Assembly: GCF_964656455.1 (NCBI RefSeq)
Contig: NC_135718.1
Coordinates: 54,341,008 to 54,405,007 of the forward strand
Direction of reading: 5' to 3'
Origin: Halichoerus grypus
Taxonomy: Eukaryota; Chordata; Mammalia; Carnivora; Phocidae
Length of the DNA stretch: 64,000 nt
Below are positions 21,575 to 31,399 of the stretch, piece by piece (the first letter of the stretch is position 1; each line of letters begins with the position of its first letter). A program made the translations under genes and the position numbers. The notes under the pieces were generated by a model. It searched no databases, was not told where the DNA came from, and worked only from the letters and a program-made list of their open reading frames with translations.

Positions 21575-22190
21575 AGACAGGTGTCGGGGTGGGGGGGGGG
21601 CTGTAGCGGAACCATCCCACCGGCTTCCCTGGAGTCCCCACTCGCGCAGTTGGCTCCCTGCGTCACCTGACGGGGCTCTGCCCTGCCACCGCGCTGCCCC
21701 ACACCCATCCCAGCCCCCTCGCTCCTCGGGAGAAAATCCCAGGTGCATTCCACACAGTCTCAGAGGGCCCCCGACTTGCCCAGGGCAGTCCCCTGCTTCG
21801 TGGTGGCTCTCCTCCCCTTCCTGCCTCCCTGTATCCTCCTCACAGCGCTTCTGGGGTCATCTCCCCCCACCAAAAAAAATCCCTTGCCCTCAAATCCTTG
21901 TCCCAGAGTCAGCTCTGGGAGGACCCTGCAGGAGGCCAGGGCCGGGAGTGAGGACATGACCTTCATTCCTCCTCAGGGCCACTGAGACCTCTCCCCTGAC
22001 CCCTGCCTGCCAAGAGCTCTGTGCCTATTGCCTCCAGCAGCTCCCCCTCACCCCACTCTGCTTCCCTTTCTGCCCCTTGGACGTGCTCAGCGAAACCCCG
22101 GGGGCTCGGGGAGGCTCACCACTGGCTGCGCTGGGCGGAGTGGTGTGGGCTGTGGCCACTAAGGGCAGCTGATGGCAGGGGCCGCGCGGG
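21575..22190. other. GC-rich unique sequence, no gene seen
   Basis: Frames of 119-145 codons occur on both strands over the same bases. None shows a known domain. Confidence 0.45.
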
Positions 22191-22290
22191 GCTAGAGAAG
22201 GAGCAGCAATTAGCTGCTGCCGTGAAGGCCGAGACAGGGCGGCTAAATGGGCCCATTAGAGGGCATTAGTGAAGCAACTGGACGGGCCTG
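22190..22290. promoter_or_regulatory. Candidate conserved non-coding element
   Basis: 'gagcagcaattagctgctgc' is a near-palindrome round a TAATT core. 'ctaaatgggcccattagagg' and 'gcattagtgaag' follow. No repeat match. Confidence 0.35.
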
Positions 22291-22325
22291 AGCCGAGATG
22301 CTCCCCCTTCCCTCACTGCCTCGCT

Positions 22326-22347
22326 GGGGCTGGGGCTGGGGCTGGGG
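22326..22347 (+). repeat. (GGGGCT)n, four G4 runs
   Basis: Four runs of GGGG separated by CT, a regular G-quadruplex-forming pattern on the plus strand. Confidence 0.8.
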
Positions 22348-22479
22348 AGCTTTACCTGAGACCTGTCAGGGACTGTGCCCCCCAGTGAGAGCTGCTCTGA
22401 AGGAGGGGGTGCCCCTGTTCTGCAGCCACAGCCCCCGGAGGTGGAGTGCGCATCTGTGGTCATTTGGAGCCACTTGCCG

Positions 22480-22545
22480 AGTGATGCCCGGCCAGATAAT
22501 GGCTTTAATGGGGCCTCATACGCAGAGCACTTAACACACTTCCCA
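22480..22545. promoter_or_regulatory. Candidate conserved non-coding element
   Basis: 'ccagataatggctttaatgg' and 'cttaacacacttccc' form an AT-rich patch 200 bp from a similar block. Possibly parts of one element. Confidence 0.25.
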
Positions 22546-22861
22546 GAGCCGGGGCCCAGACGTTAGCTCATTAGCTCAAACCTCTGAGGCCCATTTCACA
22601 GATGGGGGAGGGGGAGGGACCCATGAAGTGACATGTTAAAGGTTAACCACATGGTTCTTTGTCCCAAACCAAGCCTATCTGGCCTGGCCCTGGAGACTCT
22701 CATGCCCCCTGAGACCTGTGGGACTGGGTTTCAGTCATCTGTAGCCCCAGGGTCTGGTGTGCGCCCGGCACGGAGCAGGTGCTTCTCAAAGTGATTGCTG
22801 AGGAAGATGAGGACCCGGCAGCTGCTGAAGCCCCCAGCCCTGGCTTCCCGATGCCCTGGCT

Positions 22862-23085
22862 GCGTAGCGTGGTGTCGTGGAGTCCAGCAGACGTGGGCTG
22901 GAATCCTGGCTGGATCACCTACTTACTGTGTCCCATGGCCAAATTACTTCATCTCCCAGAGCCTCTATGTCCCCACCTGTGGAATAGGACCTGCTCCCAG
23001 GGTACCGAGGGTTAAATGAGACCCCGTGAGCAGAGAGCTAAGGGGGCACTTAGCACGTCAGTGTGCCAGAAATGACGAGGTGTCA
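22862..23085 (+). mobile_element. MIR SINE, nearly full length
   Basis: 'gcgtggtgtcgtggagtcca', 'gctggaatcctggctggatc', 'aattacttcatctcccagag' and 'gggttaaatgagaccccgtg' give MIR from the tRNA-like head to the 3' part. Confidence 0.8.
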
Positions 23086-23695
23086 CCTTCGCTTTCATCA
23101 TTACCCACTTAGACAGTGGGTGACAGTGAGAGTGCTGGTCTAAACAGCAGTCATGGCTACTGGAAGGTGACCCAGGGCTGGACTTGCAGAAGCAGCAAGG
23201 AAAGAGGAGGGAAGACTTGGAGGGAAAGCCCAGGCCGGCTCCATGGCAAACTTTCTGGTCTGTCTTCCAGACATGCAGGGGTGGGGCTCCACGACCTCTG
23301 AGGGCACTGCAGCTCTAAAAGCCTCACACGTGACAAGGGGGGGCCCCTGCCGGGGAGGGGCCGCAGGACAGGGACAGCCCGGAGGAGCAGGTCTGCGTGA
23401 GGGTGGCCCTGAGCCAGGGCCAACAGCCATCCGTGGCTCTGAGAACATCCCTGCTGACACTGTGTGCCCAGCCCACCCATCACAAGGTGGAGCCGTGGAG
23501 GTTTGGGGACAGGGGCACCAGTTGTCCTCAGCTGCCCCTGCTGGAAGGGGGCTGCTTGGCTGGGGAGGCGGGAGGGGTTGGAGGGTGTGTAGGCTTCACT
23601 GCAGTTGGGCTGTGCTCACAGCAAAAGCGTCTCTCCCTCTGGGCAGCGGGAAGGGGCCCCCCGCCCCCAGCACTGTCACCCTGCCCAACTCCGGA
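23085..23695. other. GC-rich unique sequence, no gene seen
   Basis: Overlapping frames up to 160 codons on both strands; no exon-like signal or domain. Confidence 0.45.
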
Positions 23696-23699
23696 GGAG

Positions 23700-23800
23700 C
23701 CCCTCATGTTATGAATATGGAATAAACCTGCCAATCCCCCCACTAATCTCCTCTTGTTTTCCTCCTCTGCACCTATTATTAAATTCCAGTTGTGTCTGGG
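23700..23800. promoter_or_regulatory. Candidate conserved non-coding element
   Basis: 'tgttatgaatatggaataaa', 'ccactaatctcctcttg' and 'cctattattaaattccag' make an AT-rich island. Confidence 0.3.
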
Positions 23801-24114
23801 CAAATAGAGACCGGGTCCTCTCTCCAGTGCCCAGAGGGGAAACTGAGGCAGAGGAAAGCTGGTGACTTGCAACCAACTGAGAGTCACTGCAGTTCTGGGG
23901 GGATCTGAGGAGGGAGGGTACACAGATGACCCAAGCGTGCCCTTGAGAACGGAATGGAAGTGCACCTGGGCCCCACACTGTCAGTAACGCACTCTCCTTT
24001 CCTGCATCTCCTCTCATCTGCCCCTTTCAGGACCCCTGCGGGGAAGGCAAGAGGGAGAACTAATAGGCCCTTTCCACAGGTGAGGAAATTGAGGCCCCTG
24101 GAGGAGCCACGCTG

Positions 24115-24205
24115 TGTCGAATGCTCTTATTGAACACTGTTTATTTTTAATGAAAATCATGAACAGTAAACCACAAAGACAATATCTCAGATGCCCTGAA
24201 CCTCC
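24115..24205. promoter_or_regulatory. Candidate conserved non-coding element
   Basis: 'tgaacactgtttatttttaa' and 'aaatcatgaacagtaaacca' include a forkhead-like TGTTTAT on one strand and GTAAACC-type sequence. No repeat match. Confidence 0.3.
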
Positions 24206-24209
24206 AAGA

Positions 24210-25190
24210 GGGAGTTGTTTTGTTCCTGGTATTTGACAAACCTCCAAGGTTGCGGGGTTTCCAGAACTTGTCAGTGCAGGATCAGGCTCTGCGGGGCCTC
24301 TGGCAAACCACAGGTGGCTTTAGGAGCACACAGTGGGGTAAGTGGGTTGGGGGCGCCCCTGCTGGGTTGGCTGCTGGTAACTCTAGCCTGCCTTCCTGCT
24401 CTCTGATCCTCGAGACCAAAGGGCAGGCTCTGGATCTCTCCGCTCACTGGGTGGCTCTGCCTCCTTCCCCCACTGGAGCCCTTCCAGCCTGGCCTGCCTC
24501 CTGCAGGTTGTGCGAGCCCAAGGCCAAGGAGCCCCGCGTGCCACAGCAGGGCGCGAATGTTACCCTGGACTTGTCCAGAGCACACCACACCCGGCACCCT
24601 GCGGGTCACCCTTCCCACCTGGCTTTGATGCCATTTGAACAAAGGAGTCTACCCTGCTGAGGGCAAACGCCACCCACCCCACATCTCTCATCTGCTAGCA
24701 GGTGGTGCTTGCTGCTAGGGCCACCGTGAGGACCAGAAGGGGTGCAGGTAAAACCCTTGGCCTGCACCGGGCCGGGGGGAGCTCTGGGAGAAGGGCAGCC
24801 CTGAGCTCTTTGTTGTCAGCATTCAGTGCTGTGCTGAGACACCAGGGGGAAGCGCGCAGGACGCACGGTCCCCGCTCTCCGGGAGCGCAGACCTGTCTTC
24901 CCATCCCTCAGGTGAGGTCAGCTCGGGTGTGGCCTCCCCCGGAAGACTTCAGCCCAGCCCAGCCTAGCCTGGAGCCTAGGTTAGGACCTGGTTCCCATGA
25001 CCCCTGCCTTGCTGCTCCAAGTCTGTCTTCTCCTCCAGGGGCCGAGGCCCATTAGCCAGAGGCCAGGTATGGATTGAGAGGGCCCCTGGCACACGGCACA
25101 GAGCAGCAGCTAAAGAAGCGTGTAGAATGAATGACCATCGAGCTTCTGTCTTCCTCCGGTACCCACCTGTTACTGCTTTGTGAATGTGGG
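24210..25190. other. GC-rich unique sequence, no gene seen
   Basis: Frames up to 146 codons with no domain. 'atttgaacaaaggagt' near 24632 is a lone SOX/TCF-like core. Confidence 0.4.
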
Positions 25191-25194
25191 CCCA

Positions 25195-25320
25195 GTGCTG
25201 CATGTTTATTTTCCTGACCTCACTTAGTCCTCACGAGAGCTTGGAGGGAGCTATTGTCTGCATTTTACAGGTAAGGAAGCTCTGAGACGCTTGTGCTATC
25301 AGCCGGGCTCTAACTAGAAG
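25195..25320 (-). mobile_element. MIR SINE, antisense
   Basis: 'cacttagtcctcacgagagc', 'ctgcattttacaggtaagga' and 'gctctgagacgctt' follow the MIR reverse complement. Confidence 0.65.
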
Positions 25321-26195
25321 AAGAGAAGGGCCCTCTAATACTTACAACAGAGGGATTTAGTGCCGGGGAATTGGTTTCCCAGGTGGTGGAGGAGGTGCGA
25401 GGTGCTGCCGGGGTGCTGGCACTCGCAATGGTGCAAGGCGGCGGCCACCCGAGGCTGGAAGCCAGGGAGGAGCTGGGGCCTTGTGGGCATGTCCTGCCAA
25501 AGTTGGACTCACGCAGGAGATGCCACCCAAGGCAGAGAGGGAGGGGAGAAATAGGGCCGGGTCAGGAGCACCAAGCCTAGAGGGCTTCCCCCCGGTCCAC
25601 GGTAAGAAGTGGTCCTGAGGCTCTGTACCAGGCCTGCCTCACTTCCACCTGGGCTCCCCATCCCCTCGCCCCAGGGTGCCCCACCTCTGCCCTCTTCACC
25701 TGGGCTCTGCCCTTCCTGCTGGCCCCAGCCCCTCAGCCCCCTGAGTCCCAGCAGGGTGGCCAGCATCCTGGATGGGCTGCCTTCCGTCCCGGTTGCCGGC
25801 CGCCGGCCGCCTCCACCAGGGACCCCCGCACACAGTGGGTGCCACATGGCTCCATGCCAGCCCCAAAGATGCTCATCTCCACTCCCCCTGGCCACAGCGC
25901 TTCATGGTGTGCCACCGTCCCTGGCTGGCAGGCCTCAGAGCAGCCACTCCCAGTTCTGCCCTCTCCCGGGCCCCAGGAGTCCTCCTCGCGAGGCACGGCT
26001 CCCACGGGCCTCCCCACGTGCTGTGGCTCACCCCCACGACAGTGCATCTCCTTTGACCACCCCCCCTTCAGCTGTCAGAAGCAAGCATGTCACACAGCTG
26101 TCTCCAGCCTCTGTCCCCACTGCCCCCTGCCCCACCCCGCCGCCCCCACTGCCGGGGAAGCTCGGCTCTTATCGAGGTCTCCTGTGACACCCAGC
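25320..26195. other. Very GC-rich unique sequence, no gene seen
   Basis: The 192-codon plus frame at 25609-26187 is proline/serine-rich, starts in no clear context and is shadowed by 128- and 104-codon minus frames. Composition explains it. A 'ccggccgccggccgcc' CpG cluster lies at about 25797-25812. Confidence 0.45.
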
Positions 26196-26199
26196 TGGC

Positions 26200-26315
26200 C
26201 ATCCCACTGTTGTCCTCATCTTCCTTAGGGCCCAGCAGCATCTGGCCCAGATGTGCGTTCCACAAGTTCCAGCACACGGTAGGCGCTCACTGCAGATCTG
26301 TGGAGCGAATGCATA
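26200..26315 (+). mobile_element. L2 LINE, 3' end fragment
   Basis: 'cacacggtaggcgctcactg' followed by 'tctgtggagcgaatg' is the typical L2 terminus. Confidence 0.45.
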
Positions 26316-26619
26316 ATCCCAGGGTACTCGTCAGAAAACGCAGTCCCAGGAGAAGCCTGCCATGTGGTATGGTTACACAGCTGGGGACAGCTGAGCCGGC
26401 CCGGGTCCCCCGCACGGCCTGCCCTGTCTCCGTCTTGTCCGCTGGGGCTCGGGCCCGATGGATGGCTGAGCGGAGAGGGCGGTGGGGGGCAGGAGGCCTG
26501 GGAGCCCCGTGGACCTGCCCGTAGACCCTCCCGCCCGCGCCTGTCCACCTGTGATAGATGCTCAGCTCTGAGGTTTGCTCTTTATTCCTCCCCTCTCTCT
26601 CTTTTTCTCCCCACTGGGT

Positions 26620-26695
26620 CTTTTTAGGCAGTAATTACAGCTGAAGTGGACAATCTGTCTTTTTATTTTTAGGCTTTGACGCTCAGACACCAGGC
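26620..26695. promoter_or_regulatory. Candidate conserved non-coding element
   Basis: 'ggcagtaattacagctgaag' contains TAATTA beside an E-box CAGCTG, followed by 'ctttttatttttagg'. AT-rich island in GC-rich flanks. Confidence 0.35.
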
Positions 26696-26844
26696 CCTGG
26701 ACAGCGAGCATTGCTTAGAAATAGGGGGCTCACACCCAAGTGAGGCTCTGTTGGGGCTGATGGTGCGCGGGTGTGGTGGGGAGGGGTGGGGTGTGGGTGC
26801 ACAATCCTGCAACAGGCTGGGACGTGGGGAGAGCTTTGCCCGGG

Positions 26845-26940
26845 GATCCAGGAGACCTGGGGTCTGGCCCCTTCTGCTCTGTGACCTCGGGCAGGTCCCT
26901 GGCCCTCCCCGCGCCTTACTGTCCAGCCCAGGCACAATGA
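26845..26940 (+). mobile_element. MIR SINE fragment
   Basis: 'ctgctctgtgacctcgggca' and 'ggtccctggccctccc' fit a GC-rich MIR core. Confidence 0.55.
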
Positions 26941-26944
26941 AGGG

Positions 26945-27415
26945 AGGCCCAGATAAGCTCCATGGGTTTCCAGATGACGTCTCCAGGGCGGAGGGCCCCA
27001 GGGCCGGTCGGGAGGGGCTTTCCTGGAGTCACTGTGCTGAGAGATAACAGGAAGGATGAGCCAGGCCCAGAGAGACACCTGGACGGGGGCTATCCTGCCA
27101 ATGGGTGATGGTCCTACGTATTGTTAGACCTTTCCTCTCCTCCTCTGTTTCTTCCTGTGGCCCTCGCGTTGTCATTGTCCCTAAGTTATATCTGGGTCAT
27201 CCTTCCTCCTCGGGCTGCCCTCAGTCGGCTCCCCTCCTCACATAGGGCTCGGGGGCCACACCATTCCACCCGCACAGGCTGATAAACAGGAGGCGCCGGC
27301 CGGGGGCCTCTGGCTCCAACAGGCCCAGCTGTTTCCTCAGGGTGCCCGGGCCTCAGCCCAGCTGGCCTGACTGCCCCTCCCCTGCAGGCTGCAACCATGA
27401 CCATCTCCTCAGGGG
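26945..27415. other. Unique sequence, no gene seen
   Basis: No exon or clear repeat. 'ggagaggaaaggtctaac'-type purine runs only on the minus strand. Confidence 0.35.
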
Positions 27416-27620
27416 GGTCATCCACATATCCACTCACCCATTCACTTACTCATTTAAAAACATTCGGTGGCTGCCAGGTGCTGGAGATAAGCCATGAACA
27501 GATGAGGAGCTTTCTTCCTAGTTGGAAGAATAGACAACAAAATCATAACCAAATGGAGAAGAAACTTTAGATAAAGATGACAAACATAAGAAGCGAATGG
27601 CATTGGGAGTTGGGCAGGGC
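27415..27620 (-). mobile_element. L2 LINE, antisense 3' end
   Basis: 'cccattcacttactcattta' then 'ggctgccaggtgctggagat' then 'aatagacaacaaaatcataa' follow antisense L2. Confidence 0.55.
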
Positions 27621-27624
27621 GTCT

Positions 27625-28495
27625 GTTTCTGGCCTGGTGGTCAGCTCATTCACGCTAAAGTAGCTTAGGAAGACCGTGCTGGCTGCTGGGAGGGGGCTGG
27701 GCTCTGGTGGAAGAGACCAGCTGCCCACCCGGGAGATCAGGAACTTGGCCTACATCATTCTCCCCCTCTGGGGCTGAGAAAGCCTCCGGGAGCGTTAGGA
27801 GAAATCCAAGCTCAAGTCCAAGATTTCACGGAGCCTAGTCCTCCCAGAACCATTTGGCTCCTCTGGGCACGTAGGTCCAGGCCTGTGATGGGGGTTCTTC
27901 CCTCTTTGTTCTTCGGGGGCTGTGTCAGAATCGCAAAGGGCTGAACAACAAGGCTGCCTGTGGAGAAAAGTCCAGCCGTGTGGACATGGCCCAGGCCCCA
28001 TGGACTGGGAGCAGAGCGGGGGCCGTGCTGTCCTCCCTGCACCGAGGGCTCTAGGCCTTGTGTGAACAGAGTCTCAGGAAAATAGAAGGGGAGGGGTCAT
28101 GAAGGATACAATTCACAGCTGCCTTCACCTCCAGGAGAAGGTGGTGGCCTGTTCTTCCAGCTTGGCCCAAGGGCAGGGGGATATTCGGGGTCTTTGAGGC
28201 CAGAGTGGTGGGAAGAGGCTGGGAGATAGGATGGGGCCCAATCCAAACAGCCCCAGGCCTGCTCCATCCTAGGGTGCCACAGCTGACCCCGACTCCCAGC
28301 GGCAGGCTTAGTCAGAACTTATCTCTCAGGCAAGTCCCTGGGCCTCAGGAAGGGATTGGGACAGCAGGAGGAAACAGCCCACCCTCGAGGCCAACGGCAC
28401 CGGCTGAGCTCTGAGCCCGGGTGGGAGGATCCTAGTCAAGGTGGCCCCTGGACCTCCACTTGGAGTGTTGGGGTTGGAGGCTGGACAAGGCAGCT
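27625..28495. other. Unique sequence, no gene seen
   Basis: GC-rich; frames of 60-76 codons without recognisable products. Confidence 0.4.
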
Positions 28496-28497
28496 TG

Positions 28498-28850
28498 CAG
28501 GCTGGCACTGAGCGGGTGTCCAGGGAGATCAGGGAAGGAGGTTCTTCTGTTCAGGCAAGGCCCCCTCTCTGAGCACCACAACCACACAGCAACCTTTCAT
28601 CCTATGCCCTCATCCTGCCAGGCAAGCAATAACAGAGCAAAGAGGTATGGGGCCCTTATCCCATGCCAGGTACTGTTCTGAGCAATTTAAGTGTGATAAC
28701 GCTGTTAATTCTCGAAACCTGTGATGCTCCCATTTTACAGATGAGTAAACTGAGACCAGAGCTACACAACAAACTTGCCTGAGGCTGCACAGCTGTACAT
28801 GGCAGAGCTAGAATTTGAGCCCGAGCAACTTGTCACTGTCTGTGTTTCTA
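28498..28850 (+). repeat. Local duplication, copy A (partner 30710-31075)
   Basis: It starts at 'caggctgg', shares 'gtgtccagg', 'tcaggga' and 'catcctgcc' with copy B in the same order and spacing, and carries an antisense MIR in its right half. About three quarters of bases agree by eye. Starts of the two copies are 2,212 bp apart. Confidence 0.65.
28635..28828 (-). mobile_element. MIR SINE, antisense, inside duplication copy A
   Basis: 'atgccaggtactgttctgag', 'cccattttacagatgagtaa' and 'catggcagagctagaatttg' match the MIR reverse complement. Confidence 0.85.
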
Positions 28851-29104
28851 AGTGCCCATCTCCCCGAAGCCTCAGAGCCTCAGGCTGCAGCACACACCCA
28901 AAGGTCAAGAGAAGGTACGTGTGTGCGGCATCATAGCACGAAACACACAGTGAACGGGCTTCTGCCAGCGCCCTCCTTCCTGGGGCCCCGAGTGCCCCCT
29001 GCTCCCCCAGGGAGGGTGGGGTGGGCTCACGTGGCCCTGCCTGCTGGACCCTCTGGCCTCCTTTGCTGCTGCGGGTTCTGGCTAGGGCTCTGAGCGCCCC
29101 AGCT

Positions 29105-29350
29105 TTCCGTCGGCTCCAGTCCAAGTTCTTTTATTAATTCCCTCGCTCTCCAGCAAGAGAACTTTAATTAGCCGGGCCGATTTATCTATATAAATACAAA
29201 CGGATGGCGCTCCGCGGTGGGCGGGGAAGTGGAAGGGGAGCTGGGCCAGCAGGTTGCCTAGGGCAGAGGAAGTGACAACGGCGCCTTCCCAGCAACCAAA
29301 AATATGACTTTAATATCACGCGCACGTGTGGTGTGCGTGTGCGCTCACCG
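29105..29350. promoter_or_regulatory. Candidate regulatory element with TATA-like box and CpG cluster
   Basis: 'ttcttttattaattccctcg' and 'aactttaattagccgggccg' are followed by a TATA-like 'tatataaata' (29187-29196), a CpG-rich run and 'aaaaatatgactttaatatc', then an E-box in 'cgcgcacgtgtgg'. No repeat matches. It could be an enhancer or a weak promoter; a 23-codon frame after the TATA-like box (from 29205) is too short to support. Confidence 0.4.
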
Positions 29351-29767
29351 GCGGCCGGGCAGCCTGCGGAGCCGTGGCTGGGGGCACCGCGCGTGCTGTC
29401 ACTCATGATGGGAGAACACGTCTCCAGAGCTGGGCTGCCTCTGACTTCTCGGGGAGGTCTGAATGTCCCTCACCGTGAGCGACATTGCCGTGTTCCTGCC
29501 CGTGGCAGTCCCCTCCCGTGCATCCCGCCCCAGGAGGACAGGGACAGCGTGACAAAATCACCGTGCTCAAAGGGCTCACTCTGGACTTCAAGGACTTCTC
29601 CCAGGCTTGGGGACAGGGCACGGGCTGATGACAGCTGAACTCCTTGTCCAGCCCTGGGAGGCTCAGGATTGGAGAACGGGTCCCAAGGATGCACCTCAAT
29701 CTTGCTTTCAGACGTAGCCCCAAAGGTCAAAGCTTTCTCACTGAGCGCCTGAGGTAGCAGGGAGACG

Positions 29768-29985
29768 GGCAGTTAGGAGCTCGGACTAGTGACCCGCTGC
29801 CCGGATGCAAAACCCTGGCTCTGCCCCTTACAGCTGTGCAAACCTGGGGGAGCTGTTTGCCAGCTCTTTGCCCCAGTTTACTCATCTATAAAATGGGAGC
29901 ATGATGGTTTGCAAGGAAACAGGTTTATCACACTTAACATGCTCAGTACAATACAGGGCATGTGCTGGGCATCCCATAACTCTTT
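29768..29985 (+). mobile_element. MIR SINE, nearly full length
   Basis: 'gaaaccctggctctgcccc'-like head, 'agctgtgcaaacctggggga', 'cagtttactcatctataaaa' and 'cagtacaatacagggcatgt' follow MIR. Confidence 0.8.
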
Positions 29986-30099
29986 GCTCTAGTGTTGCTC
30001 ACCTGGTGATGGAAGGTCCCTGTGTGGTTTTCTCCCTTTTGCCAAGGGTGAGGTCATGGCGGATGGTGATGGTGAGAGAGGGGGACAGTGCTAATAGTG

Positions 30100-30310
30100 A
30101 TGGCATTTCTTATTACGGTAGCTGACATTGACATCTATGGGCCACTGTTCTGGGCGCTTTCTCTTTATCATCTCATTCAGAGTCAGGGGGTCACAAAGAA
30201 GCAGCCTCTGTCCTCAGGAGGCTCCTGTCTAGCAGGGGAGACAGGACCCATATGACAAGAGGCCTGAAGAGAAACAGAAATGTTGTGAACGGCAGAGAAG
30301 ACAGAGGAGG
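30100..30310 (-). mobile_element. Antisense MIR/L2 scraps
   Basis: 'ggcgctttctctttatcatc' looks like antisense MIR; 'ctgtcctcaggaggctcctg' then 'gcaggggagacaggacccat' looks like antisense L2. Order fits an L2 or MIR pair but both are weak. Confidence 0.35.
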
Positions 30311-30668
30311 GGCAGCTCAGTGGCCTGGGGTGATTTGGAACGGGTCCCCTGGAGAGGGAGGGGGCTGCAGCCAGACTCCTCCATTCTTTCCAGGAGGCTT
30401 GTGTTTGACTTGGGGGCCCCCTTGGTGAAGGGGAGGAGGGGAGGGCATAGGGAAGCAATTCCGATAGAACTTCTCACAAGGTGACAAGCTGCCTCTGGAG
30501 AAAATGCATTTCTTGTCACAAGAGGCAGGTGGGCAAGGCCTGGGGAAGCAGAGGTCAGTGACTTTGTGGAGGAGATTTCAGAACTGGGTGTGGCAGGGGT
30601 GGGGGATAAGATATGACCTGTGGCTCGCTTCCAAGTCTAGAAATCTAACTGTCCAGCGTGATTATAGG

Positions 30669-30709
30669 CACACACACACATGCACATACACACATACACA
30701 TACACACTG
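30669..30709. repeat. (CA)n-rich microsatellite
   Basis: Imperfect CA/CATA repeat that abuts the left end of duplication copy B. Confidence 0.8.
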
Positions 30710-31075
30710 CAGGCTGGTTCCGCCCAGGTGTCCAGGAAGCTCAGGGAAAGAGGCTCTTTTGCTCATGGCAAAGCACCCTGTCTGCACACAAGGACACAGC
30801 GACCTTGCATCCCGTGCCTTCATCCTGCCCAGCAAGCCGTACTAGAGCAAAAGCAGTCCTGGGGCTCTCACTATAGGCCAGGTACAGTTCTAGGCATTTT
30901 AAGGGTGATCACCCTGTTAATACTTACAACCTATGATGTTCCCATTTTACAGATGAGTACATTGAGGCGTAGACTGGTTGGCACAATGCTCCCGAGGTCC
31001 AAGGGCTGTAAGTGGGTGGAGCCGGGGTTCGAGCCAGGGCATTCTGTCACTATTACTCGTGCTCCTGACTGCCTC
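30710..31075 (+). repeat. Local duplication, copy B (partner 28498-28850)
   Basis: Starts at 'caggctgg' immediately after the CA repeat and runs in parallel with copy A through 'gtgtccagg', 'catcctgcc' and the antisense MIR. Similarity fades after 'gtcacta' near 31050-31075. Confidence 0.65.
30845..31050 (-). mobile_element. MIR SINE, antisense, inside duplication copy B
   Basis: 'aggccaggtacagttctagg', 'cccattttacagatgagtac' and 'gagccggggttcgagccagg' match MIR in reverse, including the tRNA-like head. Confidence 0.85.
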
Positions 31076-31269
31076 TAGCACATGTCACCAGCCACCGCCG
31101 TCATCGTAATTAGCCTCGTCTCGGGCACTGTTTCTCTGCTGGTCGTGTCAAGCCCGTTCTCCGTTTGAAGTCAGGGGCTGGGGCTACGGTGAGCCAGGCA
31201 GTGAGAAGGCTGTGTCTCCTGGTGGGATAGGGGATCCCCTGTCATCCTGGGGGTGTTGCCTGCACATCC

Positions 31270-31395
31270 CTGGGGTCAAATCTGGGCTCCTGCACTTAGA
31301 AGCTGTGGCACCTCAGACAAGCCACCTCCCCTGTCTGACTCAGTCACTCCGCGGTGAAATGGGTTGGGTGAAGATCCGGTGGACCCTCGTATCAG
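31270..31395 (+). mobile_element. MIR SINE fragment
   Basis: 'gaagctgtggcacctcagac' then 'ctgactcagtcactccgcgg' fit a decayed MIR core. Confidence 0.5.
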
Positions 31396-31399
31396 ACAG

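Noticed and set aside
25609..26187. A 192-codon proline-rich exon
   Set aside because: Proline/serine richness follows from C-rich composition, and the minus strand is equally open over the same bases.
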